Shown: positions 1 through 7,020, counted from the first letter of the stretch. The stretch: 7,842 nt of DNA from Planctomycetota bacterium (GCA_002691835.1 NZJA01000150.1:20907-28748); one strand, 5' to 3'. Made by a program: numbers and translations. The notes: a model not told the origin generated them from the letters alone.

Positions 1-1235
1 GGGTACAGGAGCGCATTTCTTCCGATTGGCGTGAGCAACGGAGACTTGCCGATGAAATGGATCAGCGAAAAGTTCAAAGAGAACGAATTCTGAATGACAT
101 TGTTGAAGATGAAAAACTCGTCGAAAAACTGAAATCAGACCTGATTCAACTCGACGACGAAGAAAAAGAGTATGGGCTTCAGCTGAATCAGGCCACGGAA
201 AGCCGGACCGCCCTCGATGATCGCCTGGAAAAGGAACGGCGCAGTCGGGGAGTGCTGGAGAAGCAGCTCAAGGAGTGCCGTCTTCGGGGCGAACAGATTC
301 GTGAAGGGCGTGAAGCGGATCTTTTGGCTGAAAATGAATGCCGCGTGCGGATCGAAGGGATCCAGGAAAAGATCCTTGAGGATCTGGAAATGAATCTCAG
401 TGAGGCTCCGATTGAGGAGTGGAAACAACTTCTCATCGAGGAAAACGAGCCTGAGAAGGATTGGGTCCCACGTCTTCGTAGTGAATACCAACAACTTCAA
501 GACCGACTTCGCAAGAATACGAATGTCAATCTGCAGGCGGTTGAGGAATTGGAAACTGAAGAAGCCCGATTTGAAGAAGTCACCGGGAAAATCGAAGATC
601 TTTCGACGGCCAGAGATTTGATTATCGAGGCGATATCGACTTTGGATGACGAATGCCGAACCTTGTTCAAAGAATCCTTTGAGCAAGTCCGGAAACACTT
701 CCAGGAAATCTTCTCATTGATGTTTGGTGGCGGAACCGCTGATCTGAAACTGGATGATGAAGAAATAGATCCCCTTGAGGCTGGTATCGAAGTTGTCGCC
801 AAGCCACCCGGTAAACGGATTTCAAATCTTAGATTGTTGTCTGGTGGAGAGCGGGCTTTGACAGCGATTTCTGTCATCTTCTCACTTTTCAAGACTCGCC
901 CGAGTCCGTTCTGCATTCTCGACGAGGTGGATGCTCCTCTCGATGAGCAGAACACTCGCCGATTTGTCAAAGTGTTGCAGGAGTTTGCCAAGAATTCTCA
1001 ATTCCTGGTGATTACCCACTCACGAGTCACCATGGGTGAAGCTGAGCGTCTCTACGGAGTCACGATGGAGGAACAGGGTGTCTCCAGGCGTGTGGTTGTC
1101 AAAATCGATGAAGCGGATGACTGGCTGTCGAAAAATGCGGATGAACTCAAGGTGGGAGAGCGCACCCGAGCCAAGGGCGGTAAATCCATCTTCGATCGCA
1201 ATACCAAGCCGATTTCTCCGGAACCGACGATTTAA
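1..1235 (+). CDS. smc: Chromosome segregation protein SMC, C-terminal part (5' end outside window)
   Basis: SMC proteins are ATPases that organise and segregate the chromosome by dimerising at a hinge and closing their ABC heads on ATP. The visible 410 residues (first full codon at position 3) begin with a charged Glu/Lys/Arg/Leu-rich stretch typical of the returning coiled-coil arm. The N-V-N-L-Q-A-V-E segment near residue 174 matches the conserved coil-to-head junction of bacterial SMC. The C-terminal head follows: ABC signature LSGGE (residues 279-283), Walker B ILDEVD (305-310) with D-loop, and an H-switch ITHS (337-340). The N-terminal head with Walker A and the hinge would lie upstream. 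The frame is open to the left edge, so the first in-window ATG at 57 is internal. SMC from other families (SbcC, RecN) is less likely because of the NVNL junction and the LDEVDAPLDE sequence. A 215-nt gap separates it from the next operon. Confidence 0.93.
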   Translation, partial: VQERISSDWREQRRLADEMDQRKVQRERILNDIVEDEKLVEKLKSDLIQLDDEEKEYGLQLNQATESRTALDDRLEKERRSRGVLEKQLKECRLRGEQIREGREADLLAENECRVRIEGIQEKILEDLEMNLSEAPIEEWKQLLIEENEPEKDWVPRLRSEYQQLQDRLRKNTNVNLQAVEELETEEARFEEVTGKIEDLSTARDLIIEAISTLDDECRTLFKESFEQVRKHFQEIFSLMFGGGTADLKLDDEEIDPLEAGIEVVAKPPGKRISNLRLLSGGERALTAISVIFSLFKTRPSPFCILDEVDAPLDEQNTRRFVKVLQEFAKNSQFLVITHSRVTMGEAERLYGVTMEEQGVSRRVVVKIDEADDWLSKNADELKVGERTRAKGGKSIFDRNTKPISPEPTI

Positions 1236-1276
1236 TAAATCACTGAATCAGCTCTAATCGCCTAATCCTATTCACT

Positions 1277-1302
1277 GGTGGCCGAATTTCTTTTTGGCCA
1301 CC
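1277..1302 (+). terminator. Hairpin downstream of smc, possible terminator
   Basis: GGTGGCC (1277-1283) pairs perfectly with GGCCACC (1296-1302). The stem extends by about three weaker pairs (G-T, A-T, A-T) around a short T-rich loop, giving about 10 base pairs. It lies 42 nt after the smc stop codon, a normal place for a terminator. No clear T-run follows (the next bases are ACCCCCTGTTT), so intrinsic termination is uncertain; it could instead stabilise the smc mRNA 3' end. Confidence 0.45.
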
Positions 1303-1365
1303 ACCCCCTGTTTGACGATTTTCCCGACAGCGGGCTAGTCTTCCTTGACGACGAACTTTTGCCGA

Positions 1366-1391
1366 CTTTCCGGAAAGGATTCCCCTTTCCG
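1366..1391. repeat. Overlapping palindrome and hairpin ahead of the regulatory operon
   Basis: CTTTCCGGAAAG (1366-1377) is a perfect 12-bp palindrome. Its right half also belongs to a second structure: CGGAAAGG (1371-1378) pairs perfectly with CCTTTCCG (1384-1391) across a 5-nt loop. Two mutually exclusive pairings therefore exist about 60 nt before the TTG start at 1451. It may be an operator or a leader RNA structure; no T-run follows. A weak sigma70-like pair (TTGACG at 1312, TAGTCT at 1336, 18-nt spacer) lies just upstream and is not strong enough to call. Confidence 0.35.
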
Positions 1392-1450
1392 AGATTTCAC
1401 CATGCGGTGACGGCGTTTGTCAGGGTGCTTCTGCTGAACAGGAGAGTCGA

Positions 1451-2257
1451 TTGTCCACTTCGGATAGATTCGACCCGATTGTGGGAAACAGTTCGCTGAT
1501 TCAGGGTCTTTGGTCCTTCGTACTGGAGGTCAGTGACTCTCGATTGCCGGTGGTCCTTCACGGTGAGGATGGCGTCGGCAAAAAATTAGCGGCAAGAAAA
1601 ATCCACGCAACAGGCGGTATTGCCGGTTCGCGGATTCGTTTCCTTGATGGAGCCTCACTGAAGGCTGATCAGCTCTTTGGAGATGATGAGGCCCATTCGA
1701 TTCTGAACCGTTCAGGAACTGTCTACATCGGTGAAGCTGAGAAAATTCCGGCGAGTGTCGTTATGGAAATGCTAAAGCTTCATGATGAAGAGGCTCATCG
1801 CTTACCTCGCCTGATCTTTGGTTTCCGAAACGAACCTGAGAATCCGATCATGAAGATGATCGAATTGATGAAGCCAGCAGGAGAGTTCCATCTCTCCCCA
1901 TTGTCCGATCGTCCCGAAGATATTTCGCCCATCGCTCGTTTTCAGATCTGGAGTCAGTGCCTCAAGGAGGACTTCCAGAAACGTTGGGCTGATTTTGAGA
2001 CGTATGTTCTTCCTGAATTTCTGACACGTGATTGGTCTGGAAATGTAGAAGAACTCCTGGAGGCTGTAAAAGAATTTTGCCAAGTCTCAGCCGAGGAAGA
2101 CGGCAGCCGGTTGGTGGGGGAAATCAACCGATCTGTCTCTTCGCATTGGCTCAAGGAACAGTTTGAGCGCATGCATGAGAAGCTTCTGGATCGTTGGAAC
2201 CATGAAGACTCCATGTCAGCGGGAGATCTCCCTGGAGAAACTTGGAGGGCCCGTTGA
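1451..2257 (+). CDS. Degenerate sigma54-activator-like AAA+ protein lacking GAFTGA loop and DNA-binding domain
   Basis: This 268-residue protein is recognisably derived from the central AAA+ domain of sigma54 enhancer-binding proteins. It has an N-terminal D-P-I-V-G-N-S segment, a Walker A-like GEDGVGKK (38-45) followed by L-A-A-R-K-I-H, an L-F-G (75-77), an R-P-E-D-I (154-158) and a W-S-G-N-V-E-E-L (196-203). Several essential parts are changed. Between F-G and the Walker B strand only about 11 residues remain, so the GAFTGA sigma54-contact loop is missing. Walker B reads T-V-Y-I-G-E, with Gly94 replacing Asp. The F-R-x-D-L-Y-Y-R arginine-finger stretch is absent. There is no receiver domain and no C-terminal HTH. 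It probably cannot remodel sigma54 holoenzyme alone; I infer a regulatory role, perhaps by mixing into the ring of the intact activator two genes downstream. Start is TTG at 1451 with an AGGAGAG ribosome site ending 5 nt upstream. It is the first gene of a coupled operon. Confidence 0.82.
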   Translation: MSTSDRFDPIVGNSSLIQGLWSFVLEVSDSRLPVVLHGEDGVGKKLAARKIHATGGIAGSRIRFLDGASLKADQLFGDDEAHSILNRSGTVYIGEAEKIPASVVMEMLKLHDEEAHRLPRLIFGFRNEPENPIMKMIELMKPAGEFHLSPLSDRPEDISPIARFQIWSQCLKEDFQKRWADFETYVLPEFLTRDWSGNVEELLEAVKEFCQVSAEEDGSRLVGEINRSVSSHWLKEQFERMHEKLLDRWNHEDSMSAGDLPGETWRAR

Positions 2258-3228
2258 ATATCGATGAACTGAAGATTCTCGTCGCAGATGATGATCCGGG
2301 TGCCAGAGAATTGGTCTCGGCGATCCTGTCTGCAGATGGTTGGCCTGAACCTGTTCTCGTTGAGGACGGTGAGAAAGCCCTTGAGGCGATTCGCTCCCAC
2401 CATTGGGACATTCTTGTGACAGATCTGGATATGCCACGTATGCGTGGAGACGATTTGGTCCGTAACGCCATCGAAGAAGATCCTGATCTGAGCATCGTCG
2501 TCACTACAGGTGATGGAACAGTTCAGAATGCAGTCGATTTAATGCAGTCGGGAGCCACCGATTTCATCGCCAAGCCTTACGACGTTGATGACTTCATCGC
2601 TTCAATGCAACGTGCCCGTCTCAGAGCGATGAATGTCCATGAGATTCGTGGTATGCGCGATACGGTAGAAGCTCTGCTGGTCGCTCTCGAAAGCAAAGAT
2701 CGTTACTTAAATGGACACTCGGTAAGGGTTCGTGATATGGCGACTAAGCTCGGCAGTCTTGCCGGTCTTGATCGAGGCCAATTGAGAACTCTCGGGTATG
2801 CAGCTCTTCTTCATGACGTCGGAAAAATCGGCATTCATGAAGACATTCTGAACAAAAGTGACAAGCTTACGGATGAAGAATATAAACAGATTCAGAAGCA
2901 TCCTGAAATATCCGCAGAAATCATCTCTCCAGTTCCATTTCTGAATCCCAGCGTCAAAGCCGTTCTGCATCATCACGAAAGATGGGACGGACAGGGATAT
3001 CCGGAAGGACTTTCCGGAGAACAGATCCCGTTGATGGCGCGCATTATCGCAGTCGTCGATGCCTTTGATGCAATGACCAGTGACAGATCCTATCGCTCAG
3101 CCCTGCCACATAGCGTGGCGCTGCAGGCGATCCAATCAGGCAAGGGGATTCAATTTGATCCGCGCATTGCCGACCTTTTCGAAAAACACAAGGACGAGAT
3201 TCTCGTCAGGGAGGAAGTGACCCCATGA
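2254..3228 (+). CDS. Response regulator with HD-GYP domain, probable cyclic-di-GMP phosphodiesterase
   Basis: A 324-residue cytoplasmic protein. Residues 5-120 form a CheY-like receiver: acidic pocket D12-D13, phosphoacceptor Asp57 in T-D-L-D-M-P, Thr84/Thr85 and Lys107 in A-K-P. Residues 135-320 form an HD-GYP domain with all family motifs: G-H-S (154-156), L-L-H-D-V-G-K-I-G (185-193), H-H-E-R-W-D-G-Q-G-Y-P (240-250) and D-A-F-D-A-M-T-S-D-R-S-Y-R (269-281). HD-GYP proteins hydrolyse c-di-GMP to pGpG/GMP, and the intact HD and GYP motifs predict activity, probably controlled by phosphorylation of Asp57. I choose the TTG at 2254: it overlaps the upstream TGA as TTGA, and GGAGGG (2244-2249) sits 4 nt before it. 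An in-frame TTG at 2242 would add four residues. Its stop overlaps the next ATG. No partner kinase gene is in the window. Confidence 0.95.
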   Translation: MNIDELKILVADDDPGARELVSAILSADGWPEPVLVEDGEKALEAIRSHHWDILVTDLDMPRMRGDDLVRNAIEEDPDLSIVVTTGDGTVQNAVDLMQSGATDFIAKPYDVDDFIASMQRARLRAMNVHEIRGMRDTVEALLVALESKDRYLNGHSVRVRDMATKLGSLAGLDRGQLRTLGYAALLHDVGKIGIHEDILNKSDKLTDEEYKQIQKHPEISAEIISPVPFLNPSVKAVLHHHERWDGQGYPEGLSGEQIPLMARIIAVVDAFDAMTSDRSYRSALPHSVALQAIQSGKGIQFDPRIADLFEKHKDEILVREEVTP

Positions 3229-4283
3229 GTCATCCACTTACAGAATCCGGTGCATCGCACAAGCCCTCGATTCTCCGTCTTCCGGTTTTCAATGAATCCG
3301 GGGGGAACGACGTTTTCGTTGCCGGTAACGATTCAAAAACCCTTCGGGTTTTGAGAACTCTTTCTGCAGTTGCACCCACTGATTCGACGATTCTCATCGA
3401 TGGTGAGAGTGGAACCGGAAAAGACCTCGTCGCTCGTCTTGTTCATCAGACGAGTAAGCGCGCTTCAGGTCCCTGGGTTACTCTCAACTGCGGTGCGATT
3501 CCCCAGTCTCTCGTGGAGAGCGAGCTTTTTGGAGCTTTGAAGGGGTCGTACACCGGGATCGATAAAGATAAAACCGGTCTGATCGAGAAAGCCGATGGAG
3601 GAACCCTTTTCCTCGACGAAATCGGTGAGCTTCCGATGGAAGCCCAGGTCAAGCTGTTGCGTGTTCTCCAGTCGGGCCGTATTCGTGCCGTGGGTTCCAG
3701 CGAAGACAAAGCTGTCAATGTTCGTATCATCGCCGCTACAAACAGGGATCTGCGTGAAGAGGTCAATGCCGGAAGGTTCCGCCTGGATCTGTTCTACAGA
3801 ATCCATGTGGTTCATGTAGAGCTGAATCCATTGCGTGATCGCGAAATGGAGTTCCCTCATCTGATCGAATCGATTCTCGACAATCTGCGTAACAAGGGGA
3901 TCCATGTTCCTGAGCTACGTTCGAGTGCGATTGAAGTCCTCATCCAGCACAACTGGCCCGGAAACATTCGCGAGTTGGAAAATGTTCTGGAACGATCAGT
4001 GTTGCTAAGTGGTGGAGAGCCGATCGATGGCGAATCGATTCGTGAACAGATTGCGAATGCTCCACAACCAGCCTTTGATACGAAAATTGTCAACAGTCCA
4101 GGCTTTGAAGGCTACCCAGTGACGATGTCGCTGATGGAAGTGACTGACGCACACATTCAAAAGGTTTTGGATCATCATGGAGGCAACAAAACTCGTGCTG
4201 CACGAGATCTGGGTGTCAATGTGAAGACGATCTATAACAGAACCGTTGCTCGGGCAAAGGATCAAGATCCCTCGGTGGAGTAA
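3225..4283 (+). CDS. Sigma54-dependent transcriptional activator (AAA+ plus Fis-type HTH), no receiver domain
   Basis: A 352-residue enhancer-binding protein that would use ATP hydrolysis to open sigma54 promoters. After a short N-terminus of about 30 residues with no receiver, PAS or GAF domain comes the AAA+ core: Walker A GESGTGKD (60-67), the sigma54-contact loop as G-S-Y-T-G-I (107-112) instead of GAFTGA, Walker B T-L-F-L-D-E (127-132), sensor I A-A-T-N-R-D-L, arginine-finger region F-R-L-D-L-F-Y-R (185-192) and W-P-G-N-I-R-E-L (244-251). A C-terminal Fis-type helix-turn-helix (about 306-345, ending A-R-D-L-G-V-N-V-K-T-I-Y-N-R) should bind upstream activating sites. With no input domain, activity must be controlled by partners or expression. 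The ATG at 3225 overlaps the previous stop (ATGA), with GGGAGG at 3209-3214, so it is probably translationally coupled to the HD-GYP gene. Tyr in the loop is a common variant; Ser and the final Ile are less usual. Confidence 0.95.
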   Translation: MSHPLTESGASHKPSILRLPVFNESGGNDVFVAGNDSKTLRVLRTLSAVAPTDSTILIDGESGTGKDLVARLVHQTSKRASGPWVTLNCGAIPQSLVESELFGALKGSYTGIDKDKTGLIEKADGGTLFLDEIGELPMEAQVKLLRVLQSGRIRAVGSSEDKAVNVRIIAATNRDLREEVNAGRFRLDLFYRIHVVHVELNPLRDREMEFPHLIESILDNLRNKGIHVPELRSSAIEVLIQHNWPGNIRELENVLERSVLLSGGEPIDGESIREQIANAPQPAFDTKIVNSPGFEGYPVTMSLMEVTDAHIQKVLDHHGGNKTRAARDLGVNVKTIYNRTVARAKDQDPSVE

Positions 4284-4297
4284 CTCTCCCGAGTTTT
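4282..4297 (+). terminator. Weak stem-loop at the end of the regulatory operon
   Basis: AACTC (4282-4286), overlapping the stop codon, pairs with GAGTT (4291-4295) around a TCCC loop and is followed by only two more T residues. The position fits termination of the three-gene operon, but the stem is only five pairs, so this is a weak call. An 11-bp palindrome, ACAATGATTGT (4302-4312), follows directly. Confidence 0.25.
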
Positions 4298-4312
4298 GAA
4301 GACAATGATTGT

Positions 4313-4370
4313 GCGGAGGGGCTAGTTACCGCTCGGGTCAATGACCAGAGCGACCAATCGGCCCCTCCGC
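4313..4370. repeat. 10-bp perfect inverted repeat spanning the 3' end of the GspC-like gene
   Basis: GCGGAGGGGC (4313-4322) and GCCCCTCCGC (4361-4370) are exact reverse complements separated by 38 nt. One arm lies in the 38-nt gap between two convergent genes and reaches the stop codon of the minus gene; the other is inside that gene's last codons. In RNA from either strand it would form a very GC-rich stem closing a long loop. Without a T-run it is not a classical terminator; it may protect mRNA ends or limit collision of the converging transcripts. Confidence 0.4.
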
Positions 4371-4897
4371 TCAATTTGTATAACGACTGGTTGGCCCGAT
4401 TGTAGTTTAGAGAGACTGTTTGAGTGGCTCGAGAAGACTGCCCCCATGGAGGAGAAGTCGATGGGCTTTCCATCGACCATCTTTAATCGGTCTTCATTTT
4501 GAAGTCCGACCTTATCCAGCAAGCACCCCGACTGAATATCAAAGATTCTTAAAGATCCATCTTCCTGAGTTTCACTGGAAGCATTCATGAGTTCTCGTTG
4601 GCACTCGGTTCGGTTAGCCAGTTTTTTTAACAGGGGCCTGTTAATACGAAAGACCTCTGATTGAGGAGCTCGCCTCGATCGATTTTGATTATCATCGGCA
4701 CTGGGGGTGAGATTTTCGGTCAAGAGAGCATTTTGTTCTGCCGTTAAATTTTTCCTGAGCTCTTCGATGGGGATTCTCTCAGATTTGAGAGCGACATCCG
4801 GAATCGAACTCGGTAAGCCGATGACCGCTCCCCAAGTCACAGCCAAGATGATCAGCAGGATGAGAATACCCCAGAGAATTTTGTCAAAGGTGCTCAT
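4322..4897 (-). CDS. Single-pass membrane protein with GspC-like periplasmic PDZ domain
   Basis: A 191-residue bitopic inner-membrane protein. Residues 7-27 are a hydrophobic helix with a short cytoplasmic N-terminus; a charged, probably disordered linker spans about 35-80. The C-terminal part (about 82-188) resembles the C-terminal region of type II secretion GspC: an I-N-R-P-L-L-K-K-L-A-N helix, then a PDZ-like fold with G-S-L-R-I-F-D-I (114-121), V-G-L-Q-N-E-D-R-L-K-M-V-D-G-K-P-I (130-146) and V-V-I-Q-I-E-R-R-G-R (171-180). GspC links the outer-membrane secretin to the inner-membrane platform. No other secretion gene is nearby, so a stand-alone PDZ anchor protein is the main alternative. 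Two cysteines (99 and 125) in the predicted periplasmic part could form a disulfide. The ATG (4895-4897) has GGGAG 6 nt upstream. It lies 188 nt downstream of the large repeat-protein gene on the same strand, so it probably has its own promoter. Confidence 0.72.
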   Translation of the reverse strand: MSTFDKILWGILILLIILAVTWGAVIGLPSSIPDVALKSERIPIEELRKNLTAEQNALLTENLTPSADDNQNRSRRAPQSEVFRINRPLLKKLANRTECQRELMNASSETQEDGSLRIFDIQSGCLLDKVGLQNEDRLKMVDGKPIDFSSMGAVFSSHSNSLSKLQSGQPVVIQIERRGRLVALVIDPSGN

Positions 4898-4931
4898 GTT
4901 CGTCTCCCGATTTCTCTGCCAACGGCCCCTA

Positions 4932-4967
4932 TGGGCCAGAGGTCTACAGTGGGCCAGAGGTTTAAAG
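4932..4967. repeat. Two 18-bp tandem direct repeats upstream of the GspC-like gene
   Basis: TGGGCCAGAGGTCTACAG (4932-4949) is followed immediately by TGGGCCAGAGGTTTAAAG (4950-4967), with 16 of 18 positions identical. They lie 35-70 nt upstream of the minus-strand ATG at 4897, in promoter or 5'-leader position. A paired binding site for a regulator is possible; a simple slippage duplication is the plain alternative. I could not place a convincing -35/-10 beside them. Confidence 0.55.
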
Positions 4968-5085
4968 CCTACTCGAAAGCCAAATTATTTTCATGTTCAT
5001 CTCGTGTACTGGTGTTCAGAAGCCGCAGATTTCTGGATTCTGACCTTTATCAGTGGAATGATCTTGGCGGACTGAAATCACCAAG

Positions 5086-6954
5086 CTAGCGCCGGAACCC
5101 AAGTTGCAGATGCAGGGGGGTATAGCGGAAGTAGGTTTCGAAAGTCAGGATTCCCAGAGCGGTTTGGGTGACACGCCCTCCTGCCTTGCCAATCCAGTTG
5201 GGATCGGGGTCCCAAGATCCTCTCAGTTCACCCTGAGTGTGTTGCAGAGGAAGGACGTTATTCAGAATCGCTGAGTTCCAGAGATCCCAGGATTCTCCTC
5301 CCATGTGAAACAAGGCCAGGGTTGCGGTGTACCAGTAATACATCGATTGCGGTTCACGGTCCCAATCTCTGCGAGCCTCTGGGGCTGGCAGGTGTTGAAC
5401 CAGATTTTGGGCACACTTCATACTTTGCCGAGAGTAGGGGGAGTGCCCAAGTGTCAGTCGGCTCAGTAGACCAACAGCATCGATCCCATATCCTCCGCGA
5501 CCCTTGCCTCTGCCTCGATCGGAGTAAGTGGCACCTCCTGCAGGATCGATGCAGCGTTGAAGATACCGTTCTAATTTTTCCACGACTTGAGGTGGAGGCA
5601 GATGCCCAATTTTTCTCCCCGCATGAAGTGCGAGTACTTGCCAGCCGGTAATCGAGAGGTCGTTGCGAAGAGTCGGAGAGGGAACATAGTCCCAACCTCC
5701 ACCGGGTTGCTGGCTTTTTGCGATGAATTGAAGAGCCTTGTGAGCTGCCCGCTGGAACCTGGGGAGATCGAGAAGTTGAGCTGCTTCGCAAAGGGCAAAG
5801 GTGGCAATGCCATGATCGTACATATTTCGGGGCGATTCTCCTTTGCCACTTCGAATGCAACCGGTCGAGTCTTGATGTTCAAGAAGCCATTCGAGTGCGA
5901 GCCATGCGGATCGTTCTCGTGGAGAGCCTTTTTCTGAAGGGGGGTGACCATTTCCAAGAAGAGCGAGGAGGCAGAGTGCAGAGATGCCCGCTCGGTGTTC
6001 GGGATAACCGGCCCCATCGCATATTTCCTGTTCATTGCGACAGTGAAGACTGAAGCGGTCTGGTGACCAACTGCCATCCTGTGATTGATGACGCAGAAGC
6101 CATTCAATTCCGTTTTGGATCGCCGACTCAGTTTCAGCATTGCCTCCATGAATTGCGAGAGCACGTGATCGACCCCCGCCGGTTCTACCGGTTGAAAAAT
6201 CGCCGCCCAGCTCATCGAGAGTGATCGTTGCCTCATCTGTGGAGGGATTCGTTGTGAGGTTCTGGTGATCTTGCGAAATCTCATCGATCGGTGGAGTTTC
6301 AACCGGCTCCGGTTCTGTCTGATCGATCGGGGTTTCCGGCTCCTTTTTGATCACTTCTTCAGAGTTCGTCTCTTCTTTTTTGGGTTCTTCACGGGGGAGG
6401 TAACGGATGACGAGTCGAGATGGCGGAGGGTCGGGGACTGGGTCCGGTGACCAAAGTGGAAGGATCAACAACAGCAGGACCAAATGGAAAACCACCGACC
6501 CGACGGTGGATGCGAAGGGATCCGCAGGTGAGTGAGCAATCTCACGGTTTAAGGGTCCTTTCCGCAAGTTGCGCAGATCTCCTTTGGATGGCGTCTTCCT
6601 TGCACTTCTCAGCCGAGATGTCGCAGGTGGTCTTTGGTGCGGGCTCGTCGTTGGAGAGCGTCGTTGAGGGGCTGGGCTCTTTTGAGGGGAGACTTTTTTC
6701 CCCAGGGGGGGCGTGAGTTTTCCCGAAGCCTGTTTTCTGGGTGTTATTTTTTCAGGGACTAATTTTCCAGAAGCTGCTGGGGCCACTTCTTCGAGACCCG
6801 TCTTTGGGGTTCTCGACGGCTTGGGAGAGGTCTTTTTCTTTGATTTCTTCGCGGGATTCTCCGCTGAATTCGTCGTTTTTCGCCGGAAAAACCCCACAAA
6901 ACGCTTTAAAAGGGCTAATTCACGAGAGAAAAGCTCTCCTAGAGGTCGTTTCAA
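5086..6954 (-). CDS. Membrane-anchored prenyltransferase/squalene-oxidase-repeat (terpenoid cyclase fold) protein
   Basis: Numbering from the farthest possible start (ATG at 7197, 703 residues): a Lys/Pro/Ser-rich basic stretch (about 100-225), one membrane helix (231-249, with a S-V-V-F-H-L-V-L-L-L-L core like TonB-type anchors), an acidic Pro/Glu linker (250-330), then an alpha/alpha-toroid repeat domain (about 350-692). Repeat motifs include Q-D-G-S-W (373-377), P-G-G-G-W-D-Y (498-504), A-G-G-A-T-Y (553-558) and G-S-W-D-P-D (660-665) with a final G-G-R-V-T-Q-T-A. The fold is that of squalene-hopene cyclases, but I see no DxDD catalytic motif, so cyclase activity is unlikely; the family is common in Planctomycetota with unknown role, probably extracytoplasmic. 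The start is uncertain. ATG 7197 follows a stop directly, has no ribosome site and collides with a plus-strand ORF; TTG 6954 (residue 82, GGAAAGG 8 nt upstream) is my choice; TTG 6567 (residue 211, AAAGGAGA 10 nt upstream) would remove the basic region. The 3' end is clear. Confidence 0.85.
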   Translation of the reverse strand: MKRPLGELFSRELALLKRFVGFFRRKTTNSAENPAKKSKKKTSPKPSRTPKTGLEEVAPAASGKLVPEKITPRKQASGKLTPPLGKKVSPQKSPAPQRRSPTTSPHQRPPATSRLRSARKTPSKGDLRNLRKGPLNREIAHSPADPFASTVGSVVFHLVLLLLILPLWSPDPVPDPPPSRLVIRYLPREEPKKEETNSEEVIKKEPETPIDQTEPEPVETPPIDEISQDHQNLTTNPSTDEATITLDELGGDFSTGRTGGGRSRALAIHGGNAETESAIQNGIEWLLRHQSQDGSWSPDRFSLHCRNEQEICDGAGYPEHRAGISALCLLALLGNGHPPSEKGSPRERSAWLALEWLLEHQDSTGCIRSGKGESPRNMYDHGIATFALCEAAQLLDLPRFQRAAHKALQFIAKSQQPGGGWDYVPSPTLRNDLSITGWQVLALHAGRKIGHLPPPQVVEKLERYLQRCIDPAGGATYSDRGRGKGRGGYGIDAVGLLSRLTLGHSPYSRQSMKCAQNLVQHLPAPEARRDWDREPQSMYYWYTATLALFHMGGESWDLWNSAILNNVLPLQHTQGELRGSWDPDPNWIGKAGGRVTQTALGILTFETYFRYTPLHLQLGFRR

Positions 6955-7020
6955 CGGCCCTGCCTTTCCAGCGTCCGGGGTATGGGCGGAGGCCTGAAGG
7001 CCACTTCTCAGGGGCCTATC

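Noticed and set aside
1278..1499. A 73-codon plus-strand frame between smc and the operon
   Set aside because: It starts inside the post-smc hairpin at a GTG with no ribosome site and overlaps the well-supported TTG start at 1451 in another frame.
4707..5075. A 122-codon plus-strand frame opposite the GspC-like gene
   Set aside because: Most of it is antisense to a gene with a membrane helix and PDZ-like domain; its own sequence has no recognisable features.
5529..5544. TGGCACCTCCTGCAGG, resembling a sigma54 promoter
   Set aside because: The GG-to-GC spacing is two bases too short, and it lies inside and antisense to the repeat-protein gene.
5086..6148. Repeat domain as a functional squalene-hopene cyclase
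   Set aside because: No DxDD catalytic motif is visible and the protein is membrane-anchored with an acidic linker, unlike true cyclases.
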